Shown here one piece after another: positions 8,468 to 17,038 of a stretch of 51,200 bases of DNA (position 1 is its first letter; every line of letters begins with the position of its first letter). The stretch comes from Spirochaetota bacterium. GTDB lineage: Bacteria; Spirochaetota; Spirochaetia; Treponematales; Rectinemataceae. The notes beneath the pieces are model-generated. The model was not told where the DNA came from. It searched no databases and saw nothing but the letters and a program-made list of their open reading frames with translations. Location: contig JAKPBN010000487.1 in NCBI GenBank assembly GCA_029778945.1, positions 1-51,200 of the forward strand, in the 5' to 3' direction. The position numbers and the translations under genes were made by a program.

Positions 8468-8989
8468 CTACCTCGTGTAATAGCTCTGGGAAAGGTGCTC
8501 GTTGAGCATCTCGACCTTCCTGAGCTTGAGAGGCAGGTCCCCCGGCAGCTTCCCAAAGAGGGGGATCCCCTCGCCCAGGAGGACGGAGACCCGGGTGAGG
8601 ATCAGCTCATCTATGAGATTCCTCGCGAGGAAGGACTGGATCGTCCTCCCCCCGTCGATGTAGAGATTGACGTAGCCCTGGGCCTTAAGCCTGGACACCA
8701 AGGCCACCAGGTCTCCCCCTACGACCGAGGCCCTGCCCTCGAGCTCCGGGGGCAACTCCTTGAGACTTTCGCTCAGCACAAAGACGGGCTTCTCGTAGGG
8801 CCATTCCCCAAAGCCCAGGACGGTCTCGAAGGTCTTCCTCCCCATGACGATGGCGTCTATCCTCTTTATGAAGTCCCCGAATCCATAGTCGCCGCCATCG
8901 TCTGGCAGGCCCGTGAGCCAATCGAGGCTGCCGTCAGGGCGAGCTATGAAGCCATCAAGGGATGCGGCTATGTATACGATGTTGGCCAC
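8468..8989 (-). CDS. Dihydrofolate-reductase-like (RibD C-terminal) family protein
   Basis: A 173-residue protein of the RibD_C/DHFR-like fold (YyaP/YwjB type). The N-terminus NIVYIAASLDGFIARPDGS, the NADPH-loop region AIVMGRKTFETVLGF, VFVLSESLKELP, and YIDGGRTIQSFL are characteristic. The start is taken as GTG (VANIVYIAA) because GGGGAGGACCTAGCC provides a ribosome binding site directly before it; an ATG ten codons earlier lacks one. It is convergent with the DHOD-like gene. A pteridine- or pyrimidine-type NADPH reductase is likely, substrate unknown. Confidence 0.82.
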   Translation of the reverse strand: MANIVYIAASLDGFIARPDGSLDWLTGLPDDGGDYGFGDFIKRIDAIVMGRKTFETVLGFGEWPYEKPVFVLSESLKELPPELEGRASVVGGDLVALVSRLKAQGYVNLYIDGGRTIQSFLARNLIDELILTRVSVLLGEGIPLFGKLPGDLPLKLRKVEMLNEHLSQSYYTR

Positions 8990-9077
8990 GGCTAGGTCCT
9001 CCCCGGGGGCATGCCCCAATCTTGGCTAAAGTTAGGCAAAGGCATAAGGCCGAGAAAGGGAAAAAATATGATAAACT

Positions 9078-12000
9078 ATGTGCGCCATGCCTCCCCAAGC
9101 CAAGCCCCCACGCCTCGCCCTGGTCTGCGCCTCGATCCATACCGGGGCTAGTCGGGGCCTCTGGACCGGCCTCGTGGACGAGGCCCTGGTCCGGGGGGCC
9201 CGGGTCCTCGTGATCCCTGGGGGCCGCCTTGGGGCCGAGGAGGCCTGGGAGGCGAGCCGCAACCTCAACTACCGCCTTGCCAGCCCCCGCAACGCCGACG
9301 GCATCGTGAGCTGGACGACGAGCCTCTCGGGCTCCGTCGGGGCCGAGGTGGTCGAGGCCTTTGTGGCCTCCCTCGCCAGCCTCCCCCTGGTGACCGTCTC
9401 CCAGGCCGCGGCCGGGGCCCCCCTCGTGGCCTTTGACGCCTACCGGGGCATGAGGTCCATGGTCGAGCACCTCATCGATGTCCATGGCCACCGGGCCATC
9501 GCCTTTATCCGGGGGCCTTCCTCCCATGTCTCGGCCGAGCAGCGCTACCGGGCCTACCGAGATGTCCTGGAGGCCCGGGGCCTGGTCTTTAGGCCCGAGC
9601 TCGTCACCCCCGCCCTGGCCTGGGACGCCGGGAGCCTGGCTCCGGCCATCCTCCTCGACGAGGGGGGCCTTGTGCCCGGCAGGGACTTTTCCGCCCTGGT
9701 GGCGGCCTCGGACCTCCTCGCCTTTTGGGCGATGGAAGGCTTCCTCTCCCGGGGCTGGAGGATACCCGAGGACCTGGCCCTGGGGGGCTTTAACGACTCC
9801 CTCGAGTCCTCCCTGGCTTCCCCGGCCCTGTCCACCGTTGGGGTGGACTTTGAGCGCGAGGGCGGGGTAGCCGCGGACATCCTCCTCCGCCTCCTTGCTG
9901 GAGAAGCCGTGCCAAAGGAGACTATCCTCCCGGCGGAGCTCCTTCTCCGCCGCTCCTGCGGCTGTCCCACCGTCCTCCCGGAGACCCGGCTCGCGGCCCT
10001 CGCCGGGGGCTTTTCCGGCTCCGGCATCCCCGCCGCCGGGCCCGGCCGCCGGGCCCTCCTGGCTGCCATGGCTGGCCTCCTGGGGACAGAGCCCAGGAAG
10101 TCCGGAGCCTGGCTCGAGGCCCTCCTGGATAGCCTTGTCCGGGAAGGGGAAGCCGGGGTGGGGGAGAGCCCCTTCCTGGGGGCCCTGGAGCTCGCCTTGG
10201 ACAGGACCAGCCCCGAGGGCCTCGAGCCGGGGGGCTGGCAGCCCCTGCTCTCCCTGCTGCGGGCCCTGGCTGGGGCAAAAAAACCGGCTCTGTCCCCAAA
10301 GGGCGGCCTTGAGGACGTCTTCCATCGGGCCCGGAGCCTGGCTTTCGAGGCCTCCCGGAGGGCCCTGACCCGAACCCAGTGGCTAGCCGAGCAAAGGGCC
10401 TTGGAGCTCCGGCGGGCCGGGGCTGCCCTCCTCCTTTGCCACGACCTGGAAAGCCTCGTCGCCAGCCTGGGGGAGTCCCTGGCCCGCCTGGGCATTCCCC
10501 GGGCCTGGCTGGCTATTTCTGAGGGGGGAGCCGAGAAGGACGCCGGAAGACTGAGCCTGGTGGCCGCCCTGGGAACAGCTCCGGGACAGAGTTTGCCGCC
10601 CGGGGGCCTGGGTTTTGAGGCCGAGGACCTCCTACCACCCGGTTTCTTGCCCGACAAGGGGGCCTTTGTGGTGGAGCCCCTCTTTTTCCGGGACGAGGCT
10701 CTTGGGCGCCTCGTCCTGGAGATCGGTCCCCGGGATGGCGGGATCTACGAGGAGCTGCGCTCCTACCTCTCTTCGGCCCTGAAAAGCGCCCGCCTCTTTG
10801 GCCAAGCCGAGGAAGCCCGGCGCCGGGCCGAGGCGGCCGACCTCGTCAAGACCCGGCTTATGGCCTCTGTGAGCCGGGGGCTCTGCGAGCCCCGGGGCAG
10901 GATATCCGCGGAGGCCCTGGCTCTGGGGCATGAGGGTATTGGCCGGGAGGCAGCGGGCCAACTCGCCCTGATAGAAGACCTCCTCGACCTCTCCCGGGCC
11001 GACCTGGGTGACCTCGCCCTCGATCTGGGGCTCATCGACCTCCGGGCCCTCCTTCTCGAGGCCCTGGCGAACCGGGGGACAGAGCTCCCTCCCGAGGGCC
11101 TCGAGCTGGCCGAGCGGCTGCCCCTCCTCGTGGGGGACAGGGCCCGCCTGCTCAGGATTCTTATGAGCCTTCTTGAGGAAGGAGACCCGCTGCCAAAGTC
11201 GGGCAGGGGCCCTGTCCCCAGGCCTCGGCTCTCGGCCCGGCTCGAGGCCAATCTGGTCCTCGTGGAAGGCCGGGGCTTTGCCGGGACCTCCCGGGACCTT
11301 TCCTCGGCCCGGCGGATCCTGGGCCTCCTTGGGGCCCGGCTCGAGACCGAAGGGGAGGGCTTCCGCCTCTGCCTGCCCCTGCCCCCGGCCTTAGGCAGGG
11401 CCGAGGGCAGCCTCCGGCCGGGCCGGGCCCTCTTTCTGGGCAGGGACCTTCCCGAGCCGGAGGAAGTCGCCCCAGGGGAGTTCGGCCACCTTGTCCTCGA
11501 CCTCGAGGCCGGAGGGGAATGGGAAGTCCTGGCTTCCCTGCACGGCCGGCCCGACCTGGCCTCCCTGCCCCTGGCCGTCTATCCGCCCTCGGGTTATGGC
11601 CAGGGCCTTGTCCAGGCTAGTCCAAAGCCGGGCACCCAGGCCCAGCGGGGAGGGGACTTCCTCGACTATCTCGAGGCAGCCTGGCCCGAGGCGGCGGCTC
11701 CGCCCATCCTTATCCTGGCCTCCAGGGGCGGATCCCAGGCCGGGCTCCGGGCCCTAGCCGAGGAAAGCCTCCCCGGGCGCCGTCTCCTCTACCTGGAAGC
11801 CAAGGACCTGGCCTCGGGGCGTTCCTTCCCTCGGCCGGCCCTTGTCCTGGCGGAAGGCGAGGCGGCCGAAGCCTGGCTAGCTCTGTCCCCAGGGCCAGGC
11901 CTGGTCCCGGGCGGGCAGGCTCCCCTCCTCGCCCTCTGTCCCGAGCTCTGTCCCCGGTCCTCCCTCCTGGGTCGGCCCGGGGTCCTTGTCCTGCCTTGGG

Positions 12001-12389
12001 GCGTCCTGGCCCCCGAGGGCCTGACTGCCCTGGTCCGGGGCCTTGCGGAAGGCCGTCTTTCCTTAAATCCAGGCCCTTCCCTCCTGGTTCAAAAGGCCCA
12101 GGTCTGGCTCGCCCAGGGTTACGGGAAGCCCCTCGCCCGGTCCGAGATGGCCTTGGCCCTCGGGGTAAACGGCGATTACCTGGGCCGCCTCTTTCACGGC
12201 CTCCTGGGGCTCTCGCCCTGGGAATACCTGGGCAGGCTCAGGGTCAGGGCGGCCCAGGATCTTCTCGAGGCCGGAGTCCTGCCCCTCGCCGAGATAGGCA
12301 GAAAGGTCGGCCTGGCCGACCAGGCCTATTTTAGCCGGGTCTTCCGGAAGTTTGCCGGCAAGGGTCCCCGGGAGTGGAAACGGGGTTAA
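9078..12389 (+). CDS. Giant hybrid regulator: LacI-type sugar-binding domain, degenerate kinase core, AraC HTH
   Basis: A 1,103-residue cytoplasmic protein with no signal peptide. Residues 11-300 form a LacI/GalR-type periplasmic-binding-protein-like domain (LALVCASIHTGAS, ADGIVSWTT, HGHRAIAFIRGPSS, LALGGFNDS) but without the usual N-terminal HTH. Residues about 440-575 look GAF-like, and 575-790 look like a histidine-kinase core. The phospho-acceptor box reads KTRLMASVSRGLCEPRGRI where kinases have SHELRTPL, so the His is replaced, and no clear ATP-binding G box remains. About 830-990 may be remnant receiver-like domains. Residues 1000-1103 are a clear AraC-family double HTH (MALALGVNGDYLGRLFHGLL, IGRKVGLADQAYFSRVFRKF). 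It probably binds an imported sugar and activates the pectin operon starting 90 bp downstream. Confidence 0.85.
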   Translation: MCAMPPQAKPPRLALVCASIHTGASRGLWTGLVDEALVRGARVLVIPGGRLGAEEAWEASRNLNYRLASPRNADGIVSWTTSLSGSVGAEVVEAFVASLASLPLVTVSQAAAGAPLVAFDAYRGMRSMVEHLIDVHGHRAIAFIRGPSSHVSAEQRYRAYRDVLEARGLVFRPELVTPALAWDAGSLAPAILLDEGGLVPGRDFSALVAASDLLAFWAMEGFLSRGWRIPEDLALGGFNDSLESSLASPALSTVGVDFEREGGVAADILLRLLAGEAVPKETILPAELLLRRSCGCPTVLPETRLAALAGGFSGSGIPAAGPGRRALLAAMAGLLGTEPRKSGAWLEALLDSLVREGEAGVGESPFLGALELALDRTSPEGLEPGGWQPLLSLLRALAGAKKPALSPKGGLEDVFHRARSLAFEASRRALTRTQWLAEQRALELRRAGAALLLCHDLESLVASLGESLARLGIPRAWLAISEGGAEKDAGRLSLVAALGTAPGQSLPPGGLGFEAEDLLPPGFLPDKGAFVVEPLFFRDEALGRLVLEIGPRDGGIYEELRSYLSSALKSARLFGQAEEARRRAEAADLVKTRLMASVSRGLCEPRGRISAEALALGHEGIGREAAGQLALIEDLLDLSRADLGDLALDLGLIDLRALLLEALANRGTELPPEGLELAERLPLLVGDRARLLRILMSLLEEGDPLPKSGRGPVPRPRLSARLEANLVLVEGRGFAGTSRDLSSARRILGLLGARLETEGEGFRLCLPLPPALGRAEGSLRPGRALFLGRDLPEPEEVAPGEFGHLVLDLEAGGEWEVLASLHGRPDLASLPLAVYPPSGYGQGLVQASPKPGTQAQRGGDFLDYLEAAWPEAAAPPILILASRGGSQAGLRALAEESLPGRRLLYLEAKDLASGRSFPRPALVLAEGEAAEAWLALSPGPGLVPGGQAPLLALCPELCPRSSLLGRPGVLVLPWGVLAPEGLTALVRGLAEGRLSLNPGPSLLVQKAQVWLAQGYGKPLARSEMALALGVNGDYLGRLFHGLLGLSPWEYLGRLRVRAAQDLLEAGVLPLAEIGRKVGLADQAYFSRVFRKFAGKGPREWKRG

Positions 12390-12416
12390 GATCGGAAAAA
12401 TCAAATAATATGTCGT

Positions 12417-12422
12417 TATAAT
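12417..12422 (+). promoter_or_regulatory. Candidate -10 box of the pectin operon promoter
   Basis: A consensus TATAAT lies in the AT-rich gap between the regulator and the transporter operon. Seventeen bases upstream the sequence is GGAAAA, not a -35 element. A good -10 without a -35 suits an activator-dependent promoter, as expected if the AraC-type upstream gene drives it. Confidence 0.45.
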
Positions 12423-12431
12423 ATCACTCGC

Positions 12432-12447
12432 CTGAGCCTAGACTCAG
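12432..12447 (+). promoter_or_regulatory. Inverted repeat in the pectin operon leader
   Basis: CTGAG-CCTAGA-CTCAG lies about 10 bases beyond the predicted start point and 33 bases before the TTG start. It could be an operator or an RNA hairpin. No factor can be assigned. Confidence 0.3.
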
Positions 12448-12480
12448 CCTATAGGAAGCAAGTCCTAGGGGGAGAGAAGC

Positions 12481-13395
12481 TTGACTGACCGGAAAACTAC
12501 CTTAGGCCGGGTGAGGCGCCACCGCAGCCTCTATATCATGGTCCTCCTCCCCCTGGCCTATTTCCTCGTCTTTCGCTATATGCCCCTGGTCAACGCCCAG
12601 ATCGCGTTTAAGGAATTTTCCCCCCTGGACGGGGTCTGGAAATCCCCCTGGGTGGGCCTCGCGAACTTCAAGGAGTTCTTCCACTCCATCTATTTCTGGG
12701 AGCTGATCCGCAACACCGTAGGCTATAGCCTGGCCAAGCTCCTGGTGGGCCTCCCCCTGGCCGTCATCCTGGCCCTCGTCCTCTCGGAGACGGCGGCCAA
12801 GGTTTTCAAGTCCTCGGTCCAGACTATCACCTACCTCCCCCACTTCCTCTCCTGGGTCATCATGTACGGGGTCCTCCTGGCCCTCCTCTCCGAGGGGGAT
12901 GGCTGGATCAACCAGATAGCCAAGGCCACGGGGGGCACAGCCCGGTCCTACCTCGGGTCCCCCACCTGGTTTCCCGTGGTCATTGTCCTCTCGGACGCCT
13001 GGAAGGAGACCGGCTGGTCGGCCATCATCTACCTGGCCGCCCTCGCGGGCATCGACCCCTGCCTCTACGAGGCCGCCGAGGTCGAGGGGGCGAGCCGCCT
13101 CCAGCGCATCCTCAAGATCTCCCTTCCGGGCATCCTGGACGTGATCATCGTAGTCACCCTCCTGCGCCTGGGCACGGTCCTCGACGCGGGCTTCCACCAG
13201 GTCTTCATGCTCTACTCCATGCCCGTGATGAGCGTGGGGGACATCATCGACACCTGGGTCTACCGCCAGGGGGTCCTGGACTTCCGCTTTAGCCTGGCCA
13301 TGGCGGTGGGCCTCTTCAAGGGCGTCATAGGACTCTCCATGGTCCTGGTCTTCAACAGGCTGGCCAAGCGCTTCTCCGGCGCGAGCCTGTACTAG
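12481..13395 (+). CDS. Oligosaccharide ABC transporter permease, LplB/YteP type
   Basis: A 304-residue inner-membrane permease (BPD_transp_1). It has a basic N-terminus, then TM1 at about residues 17-35 (LYIMVLLPLAYFLVFRY) followed by the LplB hallmark FRYMPLVNAQIAFKEFSP. The ATPase-contacting EAA loop is EAAEVEGASRLQRILKISLP. It starts at TTG, supported by GGGGGAGAG a few bases upstream; no ATG fits. It is the first gene of a transporter-hydrolase operon. In Bacillus subtilis the homologous YteP-YtcP-YtcQ system imports rhamnogalacturonan fragments, which matches the GH105/GH28 genes here. No ATPase is encoded in the operon, so a shared MsmX-like ATPase elsewhere is expected. Confidence 0.92.
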   Translation: MTDRKTTLGRVRRHRSLYIMVLLPLAYFLVFRYMPLVNAQIAFKEFSPLDGVWKSPWVGLANFKEFFHSIYFWELIRNTVGYSLAKLLVGLPLAVILALVLSETAAKVFKSSVQTITYLPHFLSWVIMYGVLLALLSEGDGWINQIAKATGGTARSYLGSPTWFPVVIVLSDAWKETGWSAIIYLAALAGIDPCLYEAAEVEGASRLQRILKISLPGILDVIIVVTLLRLGTVLDAGFHQVFMLYSMPVMSVGDIIDTWVYRQGVLDFRFSLAMAVGLFKGVIGLSMVLVFNRLAKRFSGASLY

Positions 13396-13406
13396 GGGGG
13401 GCCGGA

Positions 13407-14285
13407 ATGAGCCGCAGGAAAAGCAGGGAAGAGCTCCTCTACCAGGTCCTGGTCAATGCCTATCTCCTCGCCACCCTCCTCGTGGTGGTGATTCCCCTTA
13501 TGCGGGTGATCACCATGTCGGTCTCCCCGATCAAGTCGGGCCAGGAATACCTCGGGGGCCTCCTCATCCCCTTCTCCCGCTGGAGCGCCGCCGCCTACAG
13601 CCAGCTCCTCTCCCACCCGGCCTTCCTCTCCTCCTTGAGGAATTCCGTCCTGATCACCGTCCTGGGCACGACGGTCAACCTCCTCCTCACGATCCCCTTG
13701 GCCTATGTCCTCTCGATCAAGACCCTGCCGGCGCGCCGCTTCCTCAACGCCTTTATCCTCCTGCCCTTCCTCTTCAACCCCGGCCTCATCCCCTCCTACC
13801 TCGTCGTGACGGGCCTCGGGCTCACCGATACCTATCTGGCGGTGATCCTCCCCGGGGCGGTGAGCGTCTACAACGCCTTTGTGATGCGGGGCTTCTTCGA
13901 GGGCATCCCCGATGACTTCAAGGAGGCGGCCAGGATCGACGGGGCCGGGGAGTTCTATATCCTAAGGCGGATCATCCTCCCCCTGTCCAAGCCCATTATC
14001 CTCACAATTGGACTGTTCTATGGGGTGAGCCACTGGAACGAGTTCTTCGCCCCACTCCTCTACCTCAACGACACCAAGCTCCAGCCCCTTCCCGTCCTCC
14101 TCCGGAACATCCTCCTCGCGGCCAATGTCAACGAGTATGTCGATTTCGACGCGATGAGCGCGGCCCCGGTCTCGGCCCTCAAGGCGGCCTCGGTCGTCCT
14201 CACCACCCTTCCCATGGTCATCGTCTATCCCTGGATCCAGAAACACTTCACGAAGGGAACCCTCGTGGGTGGCATAAAAGGTTAG
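13407..14285 (+). CDS. Oligosaccharide ABC transporter permease, YtcP/LplC type
   Basis: A 292-residue partner permease. Six membrane segments are visible, the first at about residues 14-36 (LVNAYLLATLLVVVIPLMRV). The EAA loop is EAARIDGAGEFYILRRIILP. The C-terminus ends HFTKGTLVGGIKG, a near-invariant YtcP/LplC ending. It begins 11 bases after the LplB-type gene with GGGGGGCCGGA before its ATG, and is followed 10 bases later by the binding-protein gene. It forms the second half of the membrane channel. Confidence 0.92.
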   Translation: MSRRKSREELLYQVLVNAYLLATLLVVVIPLMRVITMSVSPIKSGQEYLGGLLIPFSRWSAAAYSQLLSHPAFLSSLRNSVLITVLGTTVNLLLTIPLAYVLSIKTLPARRFLNAFILLPFLFNPGLIPSYLVVTGLGLTDTYLAVILPGAVSVYNAFVMRGFFEGIPDDFKEAARIDGAGEFYILRRIILPLSKPIILTIGLFYGVSHWNEFFAPLLYLNDTKLQPLPVLLRNILLAANVNEYVDFDAMSAAPVSALKAASVVLTTLPMVIVYPWIQKHFTKGTLVGGIKG

Positions 14286-14295
14286 GAGGCAATCT

Positions 14296-15858
14296 ATGGC
14301 ACGAAAGCTCATGGCACTCTCCCTGGCCGCCCTCGCGGCGGCCTGGCTCGCCCTCCCGGTCCTGGCCCAGGCCAAGCCGGTGGCGATCGATTTCTGGTAC
14401 AACGCCGCGGCCAGCGAGGCGGGCCAGCCGCCGGACTCCTGGAAGGCCTACGAGATCATCAAGGGCCAGCTGGGCATCGACCTCAACCTGGTCCAGCTCC
14501 CCTCGACCTCCTCGGACCAGGACACCAAGATCAACACCGCCGCGGCGGCCAACAACCTACCCGACCTCTTCCAGGTCCAGCGCGATGTCTGGTACAAGCT
14601 CGTCAAGGCCGGCCTCATCGCCCCGGTGGACAAGCTCCTGCCCCAGATGCCCACCCGGACCAAGCTGCGCTACTCGGACAGCGTGCGCAACAAGCTCGTC
14701 ACCCTCAATGGCAAGATGTACGGCCTGGCCGAGCCGGGAGCCCTGGCGGGCACCGACGGCTTTGTGGTCCGCAAGGACTGGCTGGACAAGCTGGGCCTCA
14801 AGGTCCCCGTGACCATCGATGACTTCTACGCCGTGGCCAAGGCCTTCACCGAGGGCGACCCCGACGGCAACGGCAAGGCCGACACCTATGGCTTTGGCGG
14901 CTACCTCGAGCCCCTCTCCATGGCCCAGCAGGGCCTTGGCTCCCGCTTTGACGCCATCCTGGGCGCCTTTGGGGCCGACTCCACCTGGAACCTCACGAGC
15001 GCCGCCAAGTTCGGCCTCAAGGTCAAGCAGGCCGGCTACTATGAGGCCATCGCCTTCATGAAAAAGCTCGTCGAGGCCAAGTATGTCGACCCCGACTGGG
15101 CCACCCTCAAGAAGGACGACTTCCGGGCCCACTGGAAGCAGGGCCGCTTTGGCATGATGACGGAAGGTTATGCGGCCCTGGCCATGCAGGCCAACTACAA
15201 GGATTTTGACGCCAACTTCCCCGATGGCGAGTGGCTGGCGATCAATCCCCCCCTCGGGCCCGGGAAGAAGAGCTCCGAAGGGCCCTTCATGCGCAATGCC
15301 CGCATCCTCGCGGTCTCCGCGAAGGCCCTCAAGGAGGGCAAGGGCGAGGCCATCGCCAAGCTTCTTGAATGGATGCAGAAGGACGAGGGCTATTACCTCC
15401 TCGGCTTCGGAGAGAAGGGCGTCAACTTCACCATCGACGCCGCCGGCCTTGTGTCCACCGCCGGGATCGAACCCGCCAAGGCCTACACGGCCAAGCCCCA
15501 GGCCCCCCTCCTCCAGCTCAAGAACTATGTCTACGTGAACAGCCCCGAGGAGCTCAAGGTCCGCTATGTGACCTATAAGACCTCCAAGGGCCGCACCATG
15601 GACCCCTTAGGCTACTGGGAGGCCTTCAAGAAGGCCCCCTGGAGCGAGTCCACGGGCGCCCTCGTGATCAACCCGCCGGCCAACGGCTCCGACTTCTGGC
15701 GCTACTACACCGAGAACCAGGTCAAGTTCATCCTGGGCCTCCAGCCCCTAACCAAGGAGTCCTGGGCCGCCTATATCGCGGGCCTGGACAAGCTCGGGGC
15801 CAAGGACTTCGAGGCCGCCGCCAAGAAGCAGGCCCTCGAGGCCGGCTTTATCAAGTAG
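14296..15858 (+). CDS. Extracellular oligosaccharide-binding protein, LplA/YtcQ type
   Basis: A 520-residue solute-binding protein of extracellular SBP family 1. A signal peptide covers residues 1-26 (LMALSLAALAAAWLALPVLA), with cleavage probably after AQA. There is no lipobox Cys, so it is probably a soluble periplasmic protein, unlike Gram-positive LplA lipoproteins. An EF-hand-like DPDGNGKADTYGF near residue 192 is typical of this family. It is preceded by GGTTAGGAGG. Its place between YtcP and GH105 genes implies recognition of oligogalacturonide or rhamnogalacturonan fragments. Confidence 0.9.
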   Translation: MARKLMALSLAALAAAWLALPVLAQAKPVAIDFWYNAAASEAGQPPDSWKAYEIIKGQLGIDLNLVQLPSTSSDQDTKINTAAAANNLPDLFQVQRDVWYKLVKAGLIAPVDKLLPQMPTRTKLRYSDSVRNKLVTLNGKMYGLAEPGALAGTDGFVVRKDWLDKLGLKVPVTIDDFYAVAKAFTEGDPDGNGKADTYGFGGYLEPLSMAQQGLGSRFDAILGAFGADSTWNLTSAAKFGLKVKQAGYYEAIAFMKKLVEAKYVDPDWATLKKDDFRAHWKQGRFGMMTEGYAALAMQANYKDFDANFPDGEWLAINPPLGPGKKSSEGPFMRNARILAVSAKALKEGKGEAIAKLLEWMQKDEGYYLLGFGEKGVNFTIDAAGLVSTAGIEPAKAYTAKPQAPLLQLKNYVYVNSPEELKVRYVTYKTSKGRTMDPLGYWEAFKKAPWSESTGALVINPPANGSDFWRYYTENQVKFILGLQPLTKESWAAYIAGLDKLGAKDFEAAAKKQALEAGFIK

Positions 15859-15874
15859 GCAGGACCAGGCCCTG

Positions 15875-17038
15875 ATGAGCGAGTCCATCTTCGGGGGCGC
15901 CCCTCCCTCGGTAGCCGCGGCCACCTCCATCGTGGCCCGGCGCGGGCCCGGGGACTTCCGCTGGCGCTACGAGGATGGCCTGGCCCTCCTTGCCCTGGCC
16001 GAGTGCGGCCGGCGGCGGGAGAGGCCCGAGTTCCTGGCCTATGTCGAGGAGGCCCTCCGGGGCCTCCTCCTCCCCGGGGGGGGCATCAAGGGCTACCGCC
16101 TCGAGGACTGGAACCTCGACCAGGTCAAGCCGGGCCTCCTCCTCCTCGATTTCGCGCCCAGGCTCGGGCCGGGCCAGGCCGAGGCGGGCCTGGCCCGCTT
16201 GAGGGCCCAGCTTGCGGGCCAGCCCCGCTCCCCCTCGGGGGCCTTTTGGCACAAGGGCATCTATCCCGACCAGCTCTGGCTCGACGGCCTCTACATGGCC
16301 GCCCCCTTCCATCTGCGCACAAGCCTCGAGGCCGGCGACGAGGCCGGGGTGGAGGACGTCCTCCTCCAGTTCCGCCTGGCCCTCGAGCACTGCTCCGAGC
16401 CCGGCCGCCCAGGCCTCCTGAAGCACGCCTGGAACGAGGGCTCGGCCCAGGCCTGGGCCGAGCCCCATACAGGAAGATCGCCTAACTTCTGGGCCCGGGC
16501 CATGGGCTGGTTCCTGATGGCTCAGGCCGACTGCCTAGGCCTCCTGCCCCCGGCCCATCCCGGCCGGCCCGGCCTCGAGGCGGGCTTTCGCCAGGTCGCC
16601 GCCGGGGTCCTCTCCGTGGCCGACCCGGAGACGGGCCTCTGGTGGCAGGTCCTCGACCAGGCCGGCGTCCCGGGCAACTACCTCGAGGCCTCGGCCTCGG
16701 CGATGTTTGTCTATGCCCTGATGAAGGGCCTGGGCCTGGGTCTCCTGGGTCCCTCCCCTGGCGCCGCCCCTGGTCCTGAGCCCCTCGAGGCGGCTAGGAA
16801 GGCCTGGGCCTCGATCCAGGAGCGCTTTGTCCGTCCCGGAGAGGATGGCCACTTTTCCCTTGGAGGGATCTGCCAGGTGGCGGGCCTTGGCGGCCAACCC
16901 TACCGGGATGGCTCCCGGTCCTACTACTTCTCCGAGCCCGTGGTCAGGGATGACTTCAAGGGCCTGGGCCCTTACATCCTGGCCGCCCTCGAGCTGGAGG
17001 ATGCCCTGGGGCAGGCAGGAACGGAAGCTAGGCAATGA
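15875..17038 (+). CDS. GH105 unsaturated rhamnogalacturonyl/uronyl hydrolase (YteR/YesR-like)
   Basis: A 387-residue (alpha/alpha)6-barrel hydrolase. GH105/88 motifs are HKGIYPDQLWLDGLYMAAPF at residues 126-145, with Asp132 and Asp137 as the probable acid/base region. NFWARAMGWFLMAQ follows, then WWQVLDQAGVPGNYLEASAS, which leads into AMFVYALMKG. These enzymes remove the 4,5-unsaturated uronic acid left by pectate or rhamnogalacturonan lyases. No signal peptide is present, so it acts in the cytoplasm on imported oligomers. Its stop overlaps the GH28 start by ATGA. A G8 run at 16076-16083 lies within the Pro-Gly-Gly-Gly codons and could be slippage-prone. Confidence 0.9.
   Translation: MSESIFGGAPPSVAAATSIVARRGPGDFRWRYEDGLALLALAECGRRRERPEFLAYVEEALRGLLLPGGGIKGYRLEDWNLDQVKPGLLLLDFAPRLGPGQAEAGLARLRAQLAGQPRSPSGAFWHKGIYPDQLWLDGLYMAAPFHLRTSLEAGDEAGVEDVLLQFRLALEHCSEPGRPGLLKHAWNEGSAQAWAEPHTGRSPNFWARAMGWFLMAQADCLGLLPPAHPGRPGLEAGFRQVAAGVLSVADPETGLWWQVLDQAGVPGNYLEASASAMFVYALMKGLGLGLLGPSPGAAPGPEPLEAARKAWASIQERFVRPGEDGHFSLGGICQVAGLGGQPYRDGSRSYYFSEPVVRDDFKGLGPYILAALELEDALGQAGTEARQ

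Noticed and set aside
9554-10657. Minus-strand frame of about 367 codons within the giant regulator gene
   Set aside because: Arg/Ser/Pro-rich shadow with no family motif; the plus strand encodes continuous recognisable domains.
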